Source of the DNA: Pseudomonadota bacterium
Lineage (GTDB): Bacteria > Pseudomonadota > Gammaproteobacteria > Xanthomonadales > Ahniellaceae
Reading direction: 5' to 3'
Length of the DNA: 64,000 bases
NCBI GenBank assembly: GCA_022843465.1
Contig: JALHNO010000010.1
Coordinates: forward strand, 1 to 64,000
Of the stretch, positions 8,875 through 17,099 are shown piece after piece; position 1 is the first letter of the stretch; each line of letters opens with the position of its first letter. The notes beneath the pieces were generated by a model that was given only the letters and a program-made list of their open reading frames with translations, did no database searches and was not told the DNA's origin. The position numbers were made by a program, and so were the translations under genes.

Positions 8875-9405
8875 ATGCGCATACTTCTGCTTGCAAGTCT
8901 GGTGGCCCTGGCCACCGCGGCACATTCCGGTACGGCAGCCGCCGCCGACGAGAAATTCTATCTGCGCGGCAATATCGGCAGCACCGATCTCGACGCGGGC
9001 CCGCTGTTCGACAACAGCGACACCGCTTACGGCATCGACTTCGGCTGGCGCTTCCTGCCCTGGCTGGCGGTCGAAGCCGGTTACAACCGGCTGGGCGAGT
9101 TTGAATATGATTGCGGCGGCCAGGTCTGTCCTGCCGTAGTGTTGCCTCCGATTGAACTGGACAGCACCGAATTGGGTCTCGCCGGACGGGTTCCCTTTGG
9201 TGACAGCGGCTTCTTCGGTCAGGCCCGCCTCGGCTTCCACCGCTGGGATGCCGGCTTCGGCGGTCATGAGACCGACCCCTACTATGGCGTCGGCGTCGGC
9301 TACCAGTTCAACGACCGCTTCAATCTGAGCCTGAACTTCGATCGCTACGAGACCGAAAACCTCGATGCCGATCGCCTGGGGCTGGGGTTGGAAGTCAGCT
9401 TCTGA
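8875..9405 (+). CDS. outer-membrane beta-barrel protein (first of a tandem pair)
   Basis: A 176-residue protein with a signal peptide ending near AAAADEKF and eight short amphipathic strands typical of the OmpA-type or opacity-type small barrel: FYLRGNIGST, YGIDFGWRF, LAVEAGYNRLG, STELGLAGRV, GFFGQARLGF, YYGVGVGYQF, FNLSLNFDRY. It ends in the aromatic LGLEVSF, the usual BAM-recognised outer-membrane terminus. Two cysteines (DCGGQVC) may form an extracellular-loop disulfide. AAGGA seven bases before the ATG supports the start. It is about 60-70% similar by eye to the next gene, indicating a tandem duplication. Confidence 0.85.
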   Translation: MRILLLASLVALATAAHSGTAAAADEKFYLRGNIGSTDLDAGPLFDNSDTAYGIDFGWRFLPWLAVEAGYNRLGEFEYDCGGQVCPAVVLPPIELDSTELGLAGRVPFGDSGFFGQARLGFHRWDAGFGGHETDPYYGVGVGYQFNDRFNLSLNFDRYETENLDADRLGLGLEVSF

Positions 9406-9553
9406 TCAGGGCCTGGCTGGTGTCGGCAGACGGCACTGGCGATGGCGACAGGCGTTCGCGCGGCATGTAGGCCCGACTGTCGGCTTTGGCGCCGAATAGT
9501 CGCCTTGTCCTGTGGCATGTCATGCCAAACAATGCAGTCAACAAGGACTACAA

Positions 9554-10090
9554 ATGCGCAAACTCCTGATCGCCAGCCTGCTGCCGCTGAGTGCCGCGAT
9601 ACTCTCCGATTCAGCCCGGGCCGCCGATTACCCATTCTACTTTCGCGCCAATGCCGGAACCACCGAACTCGATGTGAGTCCCATCTACGATGATCGGGAT
9701 ACTGCCCAGGGCTTCGATTTCGGCTGGCGCTTCCTGCCCTGGTTGGCTGTCGAGGCGGGCTACAACCGCCTCGGTCAGTTCAGTTTCGAGTGCATCGACG
9801 ACTTCTGCGGCCCGGTCTCGGTTCCCACGATCCAACTGGACAGCACCGAACTCGGACTGGCCGCACGCTTCCCATTCGGCGACAGCAAGTTTTATGGCCA
9901 GGTCCGTGCCGGTCTGCATCGCTGGGATGTCGGCGTCAGTGGCAGTGGTCACCAGACCGACCCCTACTACGGTGTCGGCATCGGCTACCAGTTCAATCCG
10001 CGTTTCAGCCTGAGTCTGAACTACGATCGCTATGAGGCGGAAGGGTTCGACGCCGATCGAATCGGGTTGGGGATGGAAATCAACTTCTGA
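9554..10090 (+). CDS. outer-membrane beta-barrel protein (second of a tandem pair)
   Basis: A 178-residue paralogue of the preceding gene: signal peptide to about ARAADYPF, then the same strand order (FYFRANAGTT, FDFGWRFLPWLAVEAGYNRLG, STELGLAARFPFGDS, YYGVGIGYQF, FSLSLNYDRYE) and a terminal phenylalanine (GLGMEINF). The loop cysteine pair is kept (ECIDDFC). The ATG at 9554 is chosen, not the in-frame codon 14 residues earlier, because AAGGA lies six bases upstream and a proper signal peptide follows. The 148-base gap after the first copy lacks the palindrome found before that copy, so the two genes may be regulated differently. Confidence 0.85.
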   Translation: MRKLLIASLLPLSAAILSDSARAADYPFYFRANAGTTELDVSPIYDDRDTAQGFDFGWRFLPWLAVEAGYNRLGQFSFECIDDFCGPVSVPTIQLDSTELGLAARFPFGDSKFYGQVRAGLHRWDVGVSGSGHQTDPYYGVGIGYQFNPRFSLSLNYDRYEAEGFDADRIGLGMEINF

Positions 10091-10096
10091 TTGAAC

Positions 10097-10121
10097 GCGG
10101 CGGCGCCGCGCGTGCCGCCGC
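10097..10121 (+). terminator. hairpin after the outer-membrane protein pair
   Basis: GCGGCGGC (10097-10104) and GCCGCCGC (10114-10121) form an 8-bp G/C stem seven bases after the stop codon, followed by TGTTCGCGTT. The T-tract is weak, so this is only a candidate terminator. Confidence 0.45.
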
Positions 10122-10254
10122 TGTTCGCGTTCCCGGCCCGGATGCACGTGCCGGGTCCCTGGCCTGGGAAATTTCGCAGACGAATTCCAGCGTCCTCCGA
10201 TACCGCACAGGCGCGCACCACGACATCCTGCTGCCTCGAAACCCGAGGGGCAAA

Positions 10255-10500
10255 ATGAGCGTCTTGCGCGAACGAATCAAGCGTGACTGGATCCAGCAGG
10301 CGGAGTCCGATATCCGCGAACTGCGCCGCGAGGGCAGCGCGGAGTCCCTGCAGATGGCGCAGTTGCTGCAGGATGCGCTGGACGAATGCATGCTGGAAGT
10401 GGCCAATCCCGATCTGTTTCTCTCCGGTAGTGCCAGCGCCCAGAGCGACCAGTCCCTGCTCGAGGGTGCCATGGCGTTCATGCGCGAACGTCGCCACTGA
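10255..10500 (+). CDS. small hypothetical protein
   Basis: An 81-residue, mostly helical, charged, cysteine-poor protein (RERIKRDWIQQAESDIRELR near the start, ending AFMRERRH). No family recognised; no signal peptide or membrane segment. It is supported by GAGGGG four bases before the ATG and by codon usage like its neighbours. A second small helical gene follows after 75 bases on the same strand, so the two may be co-transcribed. Confidence 0.6.
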   Translation: MSVLRERIKRDWIQQAESDIRELRREGSAESLQMAQLLQDALDECMLEVANPDLFLSGSASAQSDQSLLEGAMAFMRERRH

Positions 10501-10575
10501 TCGCGGCGCGCCCGCCCGCGTGGGCCCAGGATTGCTATATTGGTCCGGTCCCCGCTCAGTCCGGAAGCCTTGCCC

Positions 10576-10908
10576 ATGGAATTCGTCCAGCAAACGCAGC
10601 GCTTTGCCGCAGCACGGCGCGCCCTGATGCTGCCGCACCGCGATGGCGAGGCCGCTGCCATCGCCAGCGCCATGAGCGCCTGTGCGCTCGGCTTGCGCAA
10701 TCTGCGTCGCGGGCTGCTTGATGAGCCGGCCGAGCGCTGGCTGGTGGAACTGGAAAGCCTGCTTGGCGCTTCCGCCGATCTGGCCAGCAGCAATCCCGAT
10801 CGCACGCGCTGGCTGGCCCGTGCCGCCGAACTCGATCCGGATCAGCAGGCCGATCTGTCGCGCCTGATCGATGATCTGGCGCACTGGTTCGAGCGTAGAA
10901 GCCGCTGA
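10576..10908 (+). CDS. small hypothetical helical protein
   Basis: A 110-residue, almost entirely helical cytoplasmic protein rich in Ala, Leu and Arg. No domain is recognised. The ATG at 10576 is used because GGAAG lies eight bases upstream; an upstream in-frame TTG at 10540 would add 12 residues without support. The next gene (hemerythrin domain) starts 167 bases later. Confidence 0.6.
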   Translation: MEFVQQTQRFAAARRALMLPHRDGEAAAIASAMSACALGLRNLRRGLLDEPAERWLVELESLLGASADLASSNPDRTRWLARAAELDPDQQADLSRLIDDLAHWFERRSR

Positions 10909-11075
10909 TCCTGCGGCGATAGCCACGAAGTCGACCGATCAGCGTCCCGCGCGGCGCCGGCGAGCACAAACTGTGACGCAATCGACGCTGTCGTTTCTTA
11001 CAGGTTACCGTTGCAAACAGGCGGAGTAGGTTTTGTCCTCGAAGCCATCCTGGTGGATGGCATGAGGAGCGTGTC

Positions 11076-11588
11076 GTGCTGGATATGCTGAAACGCTGGA
11101 TCGGCCAGGAACCCGCGCAGATGCCGATGTCGCGCATGCCCGCCGGGGCACCAGCGCCGCGCGTGCCGCGCTACGACTCTTCCCTGATTGCCTCGCTCAA
11201 GCAGGATCATCACAGTCTGGTTGAACTCTTCGAGCAGGTCGGTCGGCTGGCCGAGCGCGGCCGGTTCCGCGAGTTGCCGGCCACCCTGGTGGCATTCAAG
11301 ACCGCGTTGGAAAGCCACGTGATTGCCGAAAACGTGCGCTTCTACAACTACGTCGAGAATAGCCTGGTCGGCGACGAGGAGAACCTCGCCCTGATCCGCA
11401 GTTTCCGCCGCGAGATGAATGTCATCGCGCGCAGCGTCGTCGACTTCGTCAAGAAGTACCAGCGTTATGACTTCGACGACAACACCAAGCAGGCCTTCCT
11501 GCGCGAATACGCTGCGGTGGGCGGGCTGCTGGCCCAGCGCATCCAGCGCGAGGAAGGCAATCTCTACCCGCTCTACCAGCAAGTGTAG
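11076..11588 (+). CDS. hemerythrin-domain protein
   Basis: A 170-residue protein. After a Met/Pro/Arg-rich leader of about 30 residues comes a four-helix hemerythrin-like domain with candidate iron ligands in KQDHHSLVELFEQ, ALESHVIAENVRFY and REEGNLYPLY. Such domains bind a di-iron or mono-iron centre and sense or carry O2, NO or redox state. The GTG start is supported by GAGGAG six bases upstream. The next gene, a DUF3050 protein of the haem-oxygenase-like fold, may also be metal dependent. Cytoplasmic. Confidence 0.75.
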   Translation: MLDMLKRWIGQEPAQMPMSRMPAGAPAPRVPRYDSSLIASLKQDHHSLVELFEQVGRLAERGRFRELPATLVAFKTALESHVIAENVRFYNYVENSLVGDEENLALIRSFRREMNVIARSVVDFVKKYQRYDFDDNTKQAFLREYAAVGGLLAQRIQREEGNLYPLYQQV

Positions 11589-11720
11589 GTGTAGGGCCGC
11601 CAGGCCCGGGCTGGTCCCAACGCGATTGAATACCGTGCACCCGCGTGCGCGCCGGCCAACTGTCGCTGTCGATTCATCGATTACCGCGTCACCAACCGAT
11701 CCGCACCCAGGAGCCCCACC

Positions 11721-12524
11721 ATGCACCAGCATCAGGATCAGATCCTCAATCAGGAAATCCTCCAGCTTCGCCAGTCGCTCAGCGCGCATGCCGTGTTCAA
11801 GGCGATCCGCGAGATCGCCGATCTGCGCCGCTTCATGCAGATCCACGTCTTTGCCGTCTGGGATTTCATGTCCCTGGTCAAGCGCCTGCAGCGCGACCTC
11901 ACCTGTGTACAGCTGCCGTGGCTGCCGCCCGAGGACCCGGCCGCGGCCAGACTGATCAATGACATCGTGCTCGCCGAAGAGAGCGATGTCGGCGCCGATG
12001 GCGCGGCCGCCAGTCATCTTGATCTCTATCTCGGGGCCATGCGCGAGGTCGGTGCTGACACCAGTGACTTCGAGACCTTCATTGCGCGGCTGACGCGCGG
12101 CGAAGATCCGGTGGTGGCGTTGTCGGCGGCGGAGATTCCGCCCTTCGTGCGCGCGTTCGTCGCCAGTACGCTGGAGACCGCACTCAAGGGCAGCACGCTG
12201 GATGTGATGGCGAGCTTCTTCTATGGCCGCGAGAACGTGATCCCCGACATGTTCCAGGGCCTGCTCGGTCACTGGGGTCTGTCGCGCAGTGCCGCGCCGC
12301 AGTTCGTGTATTACCTCGATCGCCATATCGAACTGGATGCCGACAGCCATGGACCGGCCGCGAGCGAGTTGATCACCCGGCAGCTGGCACGCCGGCCGTC
12401 GGCATTGAAGCGTACCCGTCAGGCCGCGATCGAGGCGCTGCGCGCACGCCAGCAGCTGTGGGACGGCAGTCTCGAGCATCTGCTGCGGCAGCGGCGCACG
12501 ACCGCGGCAGTCGCGACCGCCTGA
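11721..12524 (+). CDS. DUF3050 family protein (haem-oxygenase-like fold)
   Basis: A 267-residue soluble helical protein. The segments QIHVFAVWDFMSLVKRLQ near the N-terminus and YYLDRHIELDADSHGP near residue 210 match what I recall of the DUF3050 family. Its fold resembles haem-oxygenase-like di-iron proteins; His and Glu/Asp residues in those two segments are candidate ligands. Biochemical function unknown. AGGAG seven bases before the ATG gives a firm start. It follows a hemerythrin gene after 132 bases. Confidence 0.75.
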   Translation: MHQHQDQILNQEILQLRQSLSAHAVFKAIREIADLRRFMQIHVFAVWDFMSLVKRLQRDLTCVQLPWLPPEDPAAARLINDIVLAEESDVGADGAAASHLDLYLGAMREVGADTSDFETFIARLTRGEDPVVALSAAEIPPFVRAFVASTLETALKGSTLDVMASFFYGRENVIPDMFQGLLGHWGLSRSAAPQFVYYLDRHIELDADSHGPAASELITRQLARRPSALKRTRQAAIEALRARQQLWDGSLEHLLRQRRTTAAVATA

Positions 12525-12638
12525 GGCGCGCTCGGCGCACCCGGTCCTGTGCTCGCTGCAGGCCGGGCTGCCGGGCGATGCCCGTCCCTGCCGAATGGTG
12601 GGTAGTCTGCCTCGAACAGGCACTGTTAAGCTCGCGTC

Positions 12639-13217
12639 GTGCCAGCACCTGCGCCCTCCGAAATCACCCAGTGGCTCGACGCCGCCCGCGCCGGCGACGC
12701 CGATGCCTATGATCGCGTCGTCCAGGCGCTCTACCAGGATCTGCGCCGGATGGCCGGCGCCTTGGCGCGTGGCGGCACGCTCAATCCGACTGGGCTGGTG
12801 CACGAGGTCTATCTCAAACTTTCTGCCAATGGTTCGATTCCGCTGAACCGGCAACACTTCATGCTGTTGTCGGCGCGCGCGATGCGCCAGGTCCTGTCCA
12901 ATCACGCCCGCGACCACATCGCGCTCAAGCGCGGCGGTGGCGCGTTGCACGTCGATGCCGATGGCATCGAATCGCTTGCGGGGCAGATCGAGTCCGAGGC
13001 CGAGCAGCTGATCGGTCTGGACCAGTGCATGGACGCGCTCGGCCAGATCGACCCGACCATGGTGCAGCTCGTCGAATGCCGTGTGTTTGCCGGCTATACC
13101 GAGACCGAAGCAGCCGAGGCCACCGGCCTTTCGCTGCGCTCCGCGCAGCGACTGTACGCCGATGCACGCCAGCATCTGGCGCGGATCTGGGACTGCGGCG
13201 TCGGTGCCGCTTCCTGA
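12639..13217 (+). CDS. ECF sigma factor of the TIGR02999 (Sig-70_X6) type
   Basis: A 192-residue sigma-70-family factor: region 2 around DADAYDRVVQALYQDLRRMAG and LVHEVYLKL, and region 4 around DPTMVQLVECRVFAGYTETE with the helix-turn-helix TEAAEATGLSLRSAQRLY. This subfamily is usually encoded next to a Ser/Thr kinase, as here: the kinase reading frame begins before this gene ends. No anti-sigma gene is present, so phosphorylation or protein contact by the kinase may regulate it (inference). The start is GTG with only a weak upstream TTAAG. Confidence 0.88.
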   Translation: MPAPAPSEITQWLDAARAGDADAYDRVVQALYQDLRRMAGALARGGTLNPTGLVHEVYLKLSANGSIPLNRQHFMLLSARAMRQVLSNHARDHIALKRGGGALHVDADGIESLAGQIESEAEQLIGLDQCMDALGQIDPTMVQLVECRVFAGYTETEAAEATGLSLRSAQRLYADARQHLARIWDCGVGAAS

Positions 13218-15876
13218 CTGGTTGCTCGCCGAGGGTGGCGTCCTGCGCAGTGCGCTGGCCGCCAATCTGCTTGGTCATGGCGTGCCCGAGCTCGCCGCCG
13301 GCGATCGTTTCGGCGCCTTTGAGCTGCGCCGTGAAATCGGCCGCGGCGGTCAGGCGGCGGTGTTTCTGGCCGATCGCGTTGATGGTGCCTATCGGCAACA
13401 GGTCGCCATCAAGATCGCGCTCGGCCGTGGCGGAAGTCGCGACTTCGCGCGCGAACGCCAGTTGCTGGCCGAGCTCAAGCATCCCCATCTTGCCCGTCTG
13501 ATCGATGGCGGCGATCAGGGCGGTCGGCTCTGGTTCGCGATGGACCATGTCGACGGCCCGCCGATCGACCGCTACTGCAGTCTGCATCGACTTGAGCGCC
13601 GCGCCAGGATCGAGCTGTTTCTGCAGGTCTGCATCGCGGTCAGCTTTGCCCATCAGCGCCTGCTGGTGCACCGTGACATCAAGCCCAGCAACGTGCTGGT
13701 CGATAGCGACGGCTCACCCAAGCTGCTGGATTTCGGCATCGCGGCCCTGCTCACCGCTGATGCCAGCGCGCAGGCCGGTCGCGCCTACACGCCGGCCTAC
13801 GCCAGTCCCGAGCAGTTGGCTGGCGACGTCGTCGGTCCGGGCTCGGACCAATACCAGCTGGCCCTGCTATTGCAGCGCATGCTGCACGCGGCTGCAGCCG
13901 AACCTGGTCAACCGCCGACACGCACGCTGGCCACCCAGGTCGCGGCCGAGCCGACGGCGCTGGTGGCGGCACCGGTAGCCCAGGATCTGGGCACGGAACT
14001 GCAGGCGATTCTGGCGCGTGCGTCGGCAGCTGAGGTCGCTGATCGCTACGGGTCGGTGGTTGAATTTGCCGATGATCTGCAGCGTTATCTGCAGCATCGT
14101 CCGGTGCGCGCCCTGCGCGCGACACCGCGCTATGTCACCCGCAAACTGCTGCGCCGGCATCCCTGGCGGGTGCTGACGGCGGTCGCCGCCACGCTGGCGC
14201 TGATCGCCCTGGTGACCGGGTTCACGCTGCGTCTGGCCGAGCAGCGCGATATCAGCCTCGCCGAGGCGGCGCGTGCCGAGGCGATCAAGAATTTTCTGAT
14301 CGGCATGTTTCGCGATGGCGATCCCACGCGCGGCAGCGATCCTGATCTGTCGGCGCGTGCGCTGATCCAGTCTGGCGTGGTGCGCGTCGAATCCGATCAG
14401 ACCCTGCCCACCGATGCCCGTCGCGAACTGCTGCATCTGCTGGTGGATATCCAACTGCGCCTGGGCGACGGCGAACATGCCGGCGCCCTGCTGGAGCGAA
14501 TCGATCCCGCGCAGATCGATCCTGCAATCCTTGCCGAAATGCAGGGCAGGCTCGCTGACATTCGCGGACAGCCCGACGCCGCGGTACTTCACTACCAGCA
14601 GGCCATTGCGCATGCCGACTCACCCGAGCGCCAGCTGCGCCTCGTACGCGCCGAAAACGATGCCGGCAGGACGGCAGCATCCGCAGAACGGCTGGCACGC
14701 CTGCTGAAAAGGGAGGCCGAACTTCCCGATGCCCTGGCGGCGAGTGCCTGGATCGCCCGGGGCGTGCTGCATTGGCGCGATGGCAAGCCCGAGCAGGCGC
14801 TGCGCGACTATGATCGCGCGCTGGCCCGCGCCGATCGTTCCGAAGTCAGCATTTCGCCGGTTGCCGCCCTGATCAATCGCGGCCTTGCGTTGAATGATCT
14901 CGGTCGCTTCGACGAGGCGCTCGCCGACTACGAACGGGCCGAGGCCGGGCTGGCGCGCTACCCTAACTTCCGGCATCAGGGGTTGATCCTGCAGAACCGT
15001 GGCATGAGTCTGCTCCGCAATGGCCAGGTAGAGACTGCGCGCGATGTCTGGCTGAAGCTGCTCGATCTGGTCGATGGTGGCGTCAATCCGGGCATCGAGG
15101 CATCCACCGTACACAATCTTGCCTCCGCGGCCGACCGCCTCGGCGATCCGGTTGGCGCTATCGAGTATTCGCTGCGCGCCGAGCGCCTGCGTCGACAACT
15201 GGGCGACCTGCCCAGCGCGCTGTCGTCGATGATCAATGTCGCGGTGAAGCTGCACACGGTCGACCTCGCCGAAGAAGGCATCCGGATGGCGGAGGCAGCG
15301 GTGGTCGCTGCCACTGCCATTGATCGCCCCGATCTGGCCGCGCGTGCGCGTCTGGCCGCCGTCAACAATCGCTGCGCGCTTGCGCATCCGGATTGCATCG
15401 CCGAACTCGAAGCCTCTGCGGCCGAGTTTGCCGCCACCGGCAATCGCGTCAAGTTGCTCGACACGCTCGAGAGCATCGTCCAGCTTGGGCTTGAGCGAGG
15501 CGATCAGCTGGCGCAAACGCGGGCCGCCGAGGCGATGGCAGCTGAAATCGGCGAACTGCAGGATGCCGAGTTGCAGGATCGGCTGGCCGCTGTGCGGGCG
15601 TTTGCCAGTCGCGACCTCGATGCATTGCGGCAGCGTGCCGGGCGTTCGAGCGAGGCGCGTCGTGCGCTGGTCCTGCTCGCGCTCGAACGCTGGGACATCC
15701 GGGAAGCGCGTGCGCAACTCACCGAACTTGCCGAGCAGGATTCGGTCCGCTACTGGGCCCTGCGCGAGCAGGTTGCCGACGCAGCCCGGGATCACGCCGA
15801 TCTGGTGCATGCGCGAGCACAGCGCGCGGCCCTGCGCACCCGTGTCCAGTCCTTGCTGGCACAGACGCCCCATTGA
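13204..15876 (+). CDS. transmembrane Ser/Thr protein kinase with TPR tail (sigma-linked)
   Basis: About 890 residues. Kinase domain about 35-300: glycine loop IGRGGQAAVF, Lys70 in VAIK, catalytic Asp158 in HRDIKPSN, Asp176 in DFG, activation segment ending TPAYASPEQL. One membrane segment at about 322-343 (VLTAVAATLALIALVTGF) leads to a C-terminal half of tetratricopeptide-type helices (ALRDYDRALARADRSE, RGLALNDLGRFDEALADYERAE), probably periplasmic. The GTG at 13204, overlapping the sigma gene by 14 bases, fits translational coupling; an ATG at 13162 is the alternative. Likely target or partner: the adjacent ECF sigma factor. Confidence 0.9.
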   Translation: MPLPDWLLAEGGVLRSALAANLLGHGVPELAAGDRFGAFELRREIGRGGQAAVFLADRVDGAYRQQVAIKIALGRGGSRDFARERQLLAELKHPHLARLIDGGDQGGRLWFAMDHVDGPPIDRYCSLHRLERRARIELFLQVCIAVSFAHQRLLVHRDIKPSNVLVDSDGSPKLLDFGIAALLTADASAQAGRAYTPAYASPEQLAGDVVGPGSDQYQLALLLQRMLHAAAAEPGQPPTRTLATQVAAEPTALVAAPVAQDLGTELQAILARASAAEVADRYGSVVEFADDLQRYLQHRPVRALRATPRYVTRKLLRRHPWRVLTAVAATLALIALVTGFTLRLAEQRDISLAEAARAEAIKNFLIGMFRDGDPTRGSDPDLSARALIQSGVVRVESDQTLPTDARRELLHLLVDIQLRLGDGEHAGALLERIDPAQIDPAILAEMQGRLADIRGQPDAAVLHYQQAIAHADSPERQLRLVRAENDAGRTAASAERLARLLKREAELPDALAASAWIARGVLHWRDGKPEQALRDYDRALARADRSEVSISPVAALINRGLALNDLGRFDEALADYERAEAGLARYPNFRHQGLILQNRGMSLLRNGQVETARDVWLKLLDLVDGGVNPGIEASTVHNLASAADRLGDPVGAIEYSLRAERLRRQLGDLPSALSSMINVAVKLHTVDLAEEGIRMAEAAVVAATAIDRPDLAARARLAAVNNRCALAHPDCIAELEASAAEFAATGNRVKLLDTLESIVQLGLERGDQLAQTRAAEAMAAEIGELQDAELQDRLAAVRAFASRDLDALRQRAGRSSEARRALVLLALERWDIREARAQLTELAEQDSVRYWALREQVADAARDHADLVHARAQRAALRTRVQSLLAQTPH

Positions 15877-15922
15877 CGACCGCAGGCCGCGGTGCGCCGA
15901 TCAACGGCGAACGCGGCCCAGC

Positions 15923-17086
15923 TCAGGCCGCGCTGGCCACCAGCAGGGCACCCTGCTTGCGTCTGGCCTGCCAGAATGGCTGATCGTGCCAGCGCTGTTC
16001 GCTGGCATAGAGCGTCTGCCGCAGGCGCAGATAATCGCGGTGGCGATCTTCCAGTCCGGCGGCATAGTCGGAGAAGTCCGCGCCGCGATCCTGCAGTCGA
16101 TGCACGATCGCCTCGGCTGCCGCGATGCCCGTCGCCAACGCCTTGTGAATGCCCTGTGCAGCAATCGGGTCATAGCTGATCGCACTGTCGCCGACAGCCA
16201 GCCAGTCGACGCCGACACTGCGATCGAGATGAAAGCAGGGCGCCGCCCAGGGCTGCAGTCCCTCGCTGGTCAGCCTGCTGCCGTGCAGTCGCTCCCCCAT
16301 ATGGCGGGTGCGCGCCAGATGCGCAAACCACGAACCCAGCGACGACAGCGCATGCAGGCGCGCGGTGCTCGAGTCGCTGGTCACCGAGACGATGGCCTGG
16401 TCGGCATTGATCCGCGCGCAGTACCACCAGCCATAGGGCGCCGCCTCCAGCAGGGTGCGTTGATCGATTCTGGAATCCGCCTTCAGATCGAAGACACCGG
16501 CGATGCAGACCAGACGATCATCGTAGATGCGGCGCGCGCCGACGGCATGGGTAAAGACACCGGCCTGACCGGAGGCATCGACCACGATGCGCGCCGACAG
16601 CGTCTGCTCGCGTTGCTCGTCATCGCGCAGACTGATCTGGTAACCGCCGTCGACAAAGGCGACGGCATCGCGCACACGCCAACCCTCGTAGACTTCGACG
16701 TCGCGCTCGGCGGCCTGCGCGGCGAGCAGCGCATCGAAGCGATTGCGTTCGACATGCCAGCCATGACCGTGGATGTTCAGCGCAAAATCATTGAAACCGA
16801 GTTCGTCGTCGCCCCAACTCGCGCAACTGCCCCAGCAGGGTTGATGCTGCGCGGCGAGGAAGACCGGCAGCACGCCGAGTTGATGAAACAGTGCGCGGCT
16901 GTCCGGCGGCAGGCTTTCACCAATGCGAAAACTGTCGAAGTGGCTGGTCTCGACCATCACGATACGGGCCGACCGATGATCCGCTGCCAGCAGGTCCGCG
17001 AGGCGCAGCGCGGTTGCGCTGCCGGCCGGACCGGCGCCGACGATCAGTACATCGCAGCTGCTCGGTGGCATCGTCTCACTCAACAT
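15923..17086 (-). CDS. LodB-like FAD-dependent oxidoreductase (quinone cofactor maturation)
   Basis: A flavoprotein of about 387 residues: N-terminal Rossmann motif VLIVGAGPAGSATALRL, central FRIGESLPP, and the second FAD motif VGDSAISYDPIAAQGIHKAL, as in halogenase/monooxygenase-like FAD enzymes. It directly follows a LodA/GoxA-type oxidase gene. In known systems the LodB/GoxB partner is needed to build the cysteine tryptophylquinone in the oxidase, and that role is inferred from the pairing. The ATG at 17086 is chosen, 13 bases beyond the upstream stop; an in-frame GTG at 17095 and ATG at 17071 are alternatives. Confidence 0.8.
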   Translation of the reverse strand: MLSETMPPSSCDVLIVGAGPAGSATALRLADLLAADHRSARIVMVETSHFDSFRIGESLPPDSRALFHQLGVLPVFLAAQHQPCWGSCASWGDDELGFNDFALNIHGHGWHVERNRFDALLAAQAAERDVEVYEGWRVRDAVAFVDGGYQISLRDDEQREQTLSARIVVDASGQAGVFTHAVGARRIYDDRLVCIAGVFDLKADSRIDQRTLLEAAPYGWWYCARINADQAIVSVTSDSSTARLHALSSLGSWFAHLARTRHMGERLHGSRLTSEGLQPWAAPCFHLDRSVGVDWLAVGDSAISYDPIAAQGIHKALATGIAAAEAIVHRLQDRGADFSDYAAGLEDRHRDYLRLRQTLYASEQRWHDQPFWQARRKQGALLVASAA

Positions 17087-17099
17087 GATCTGCACCGAC

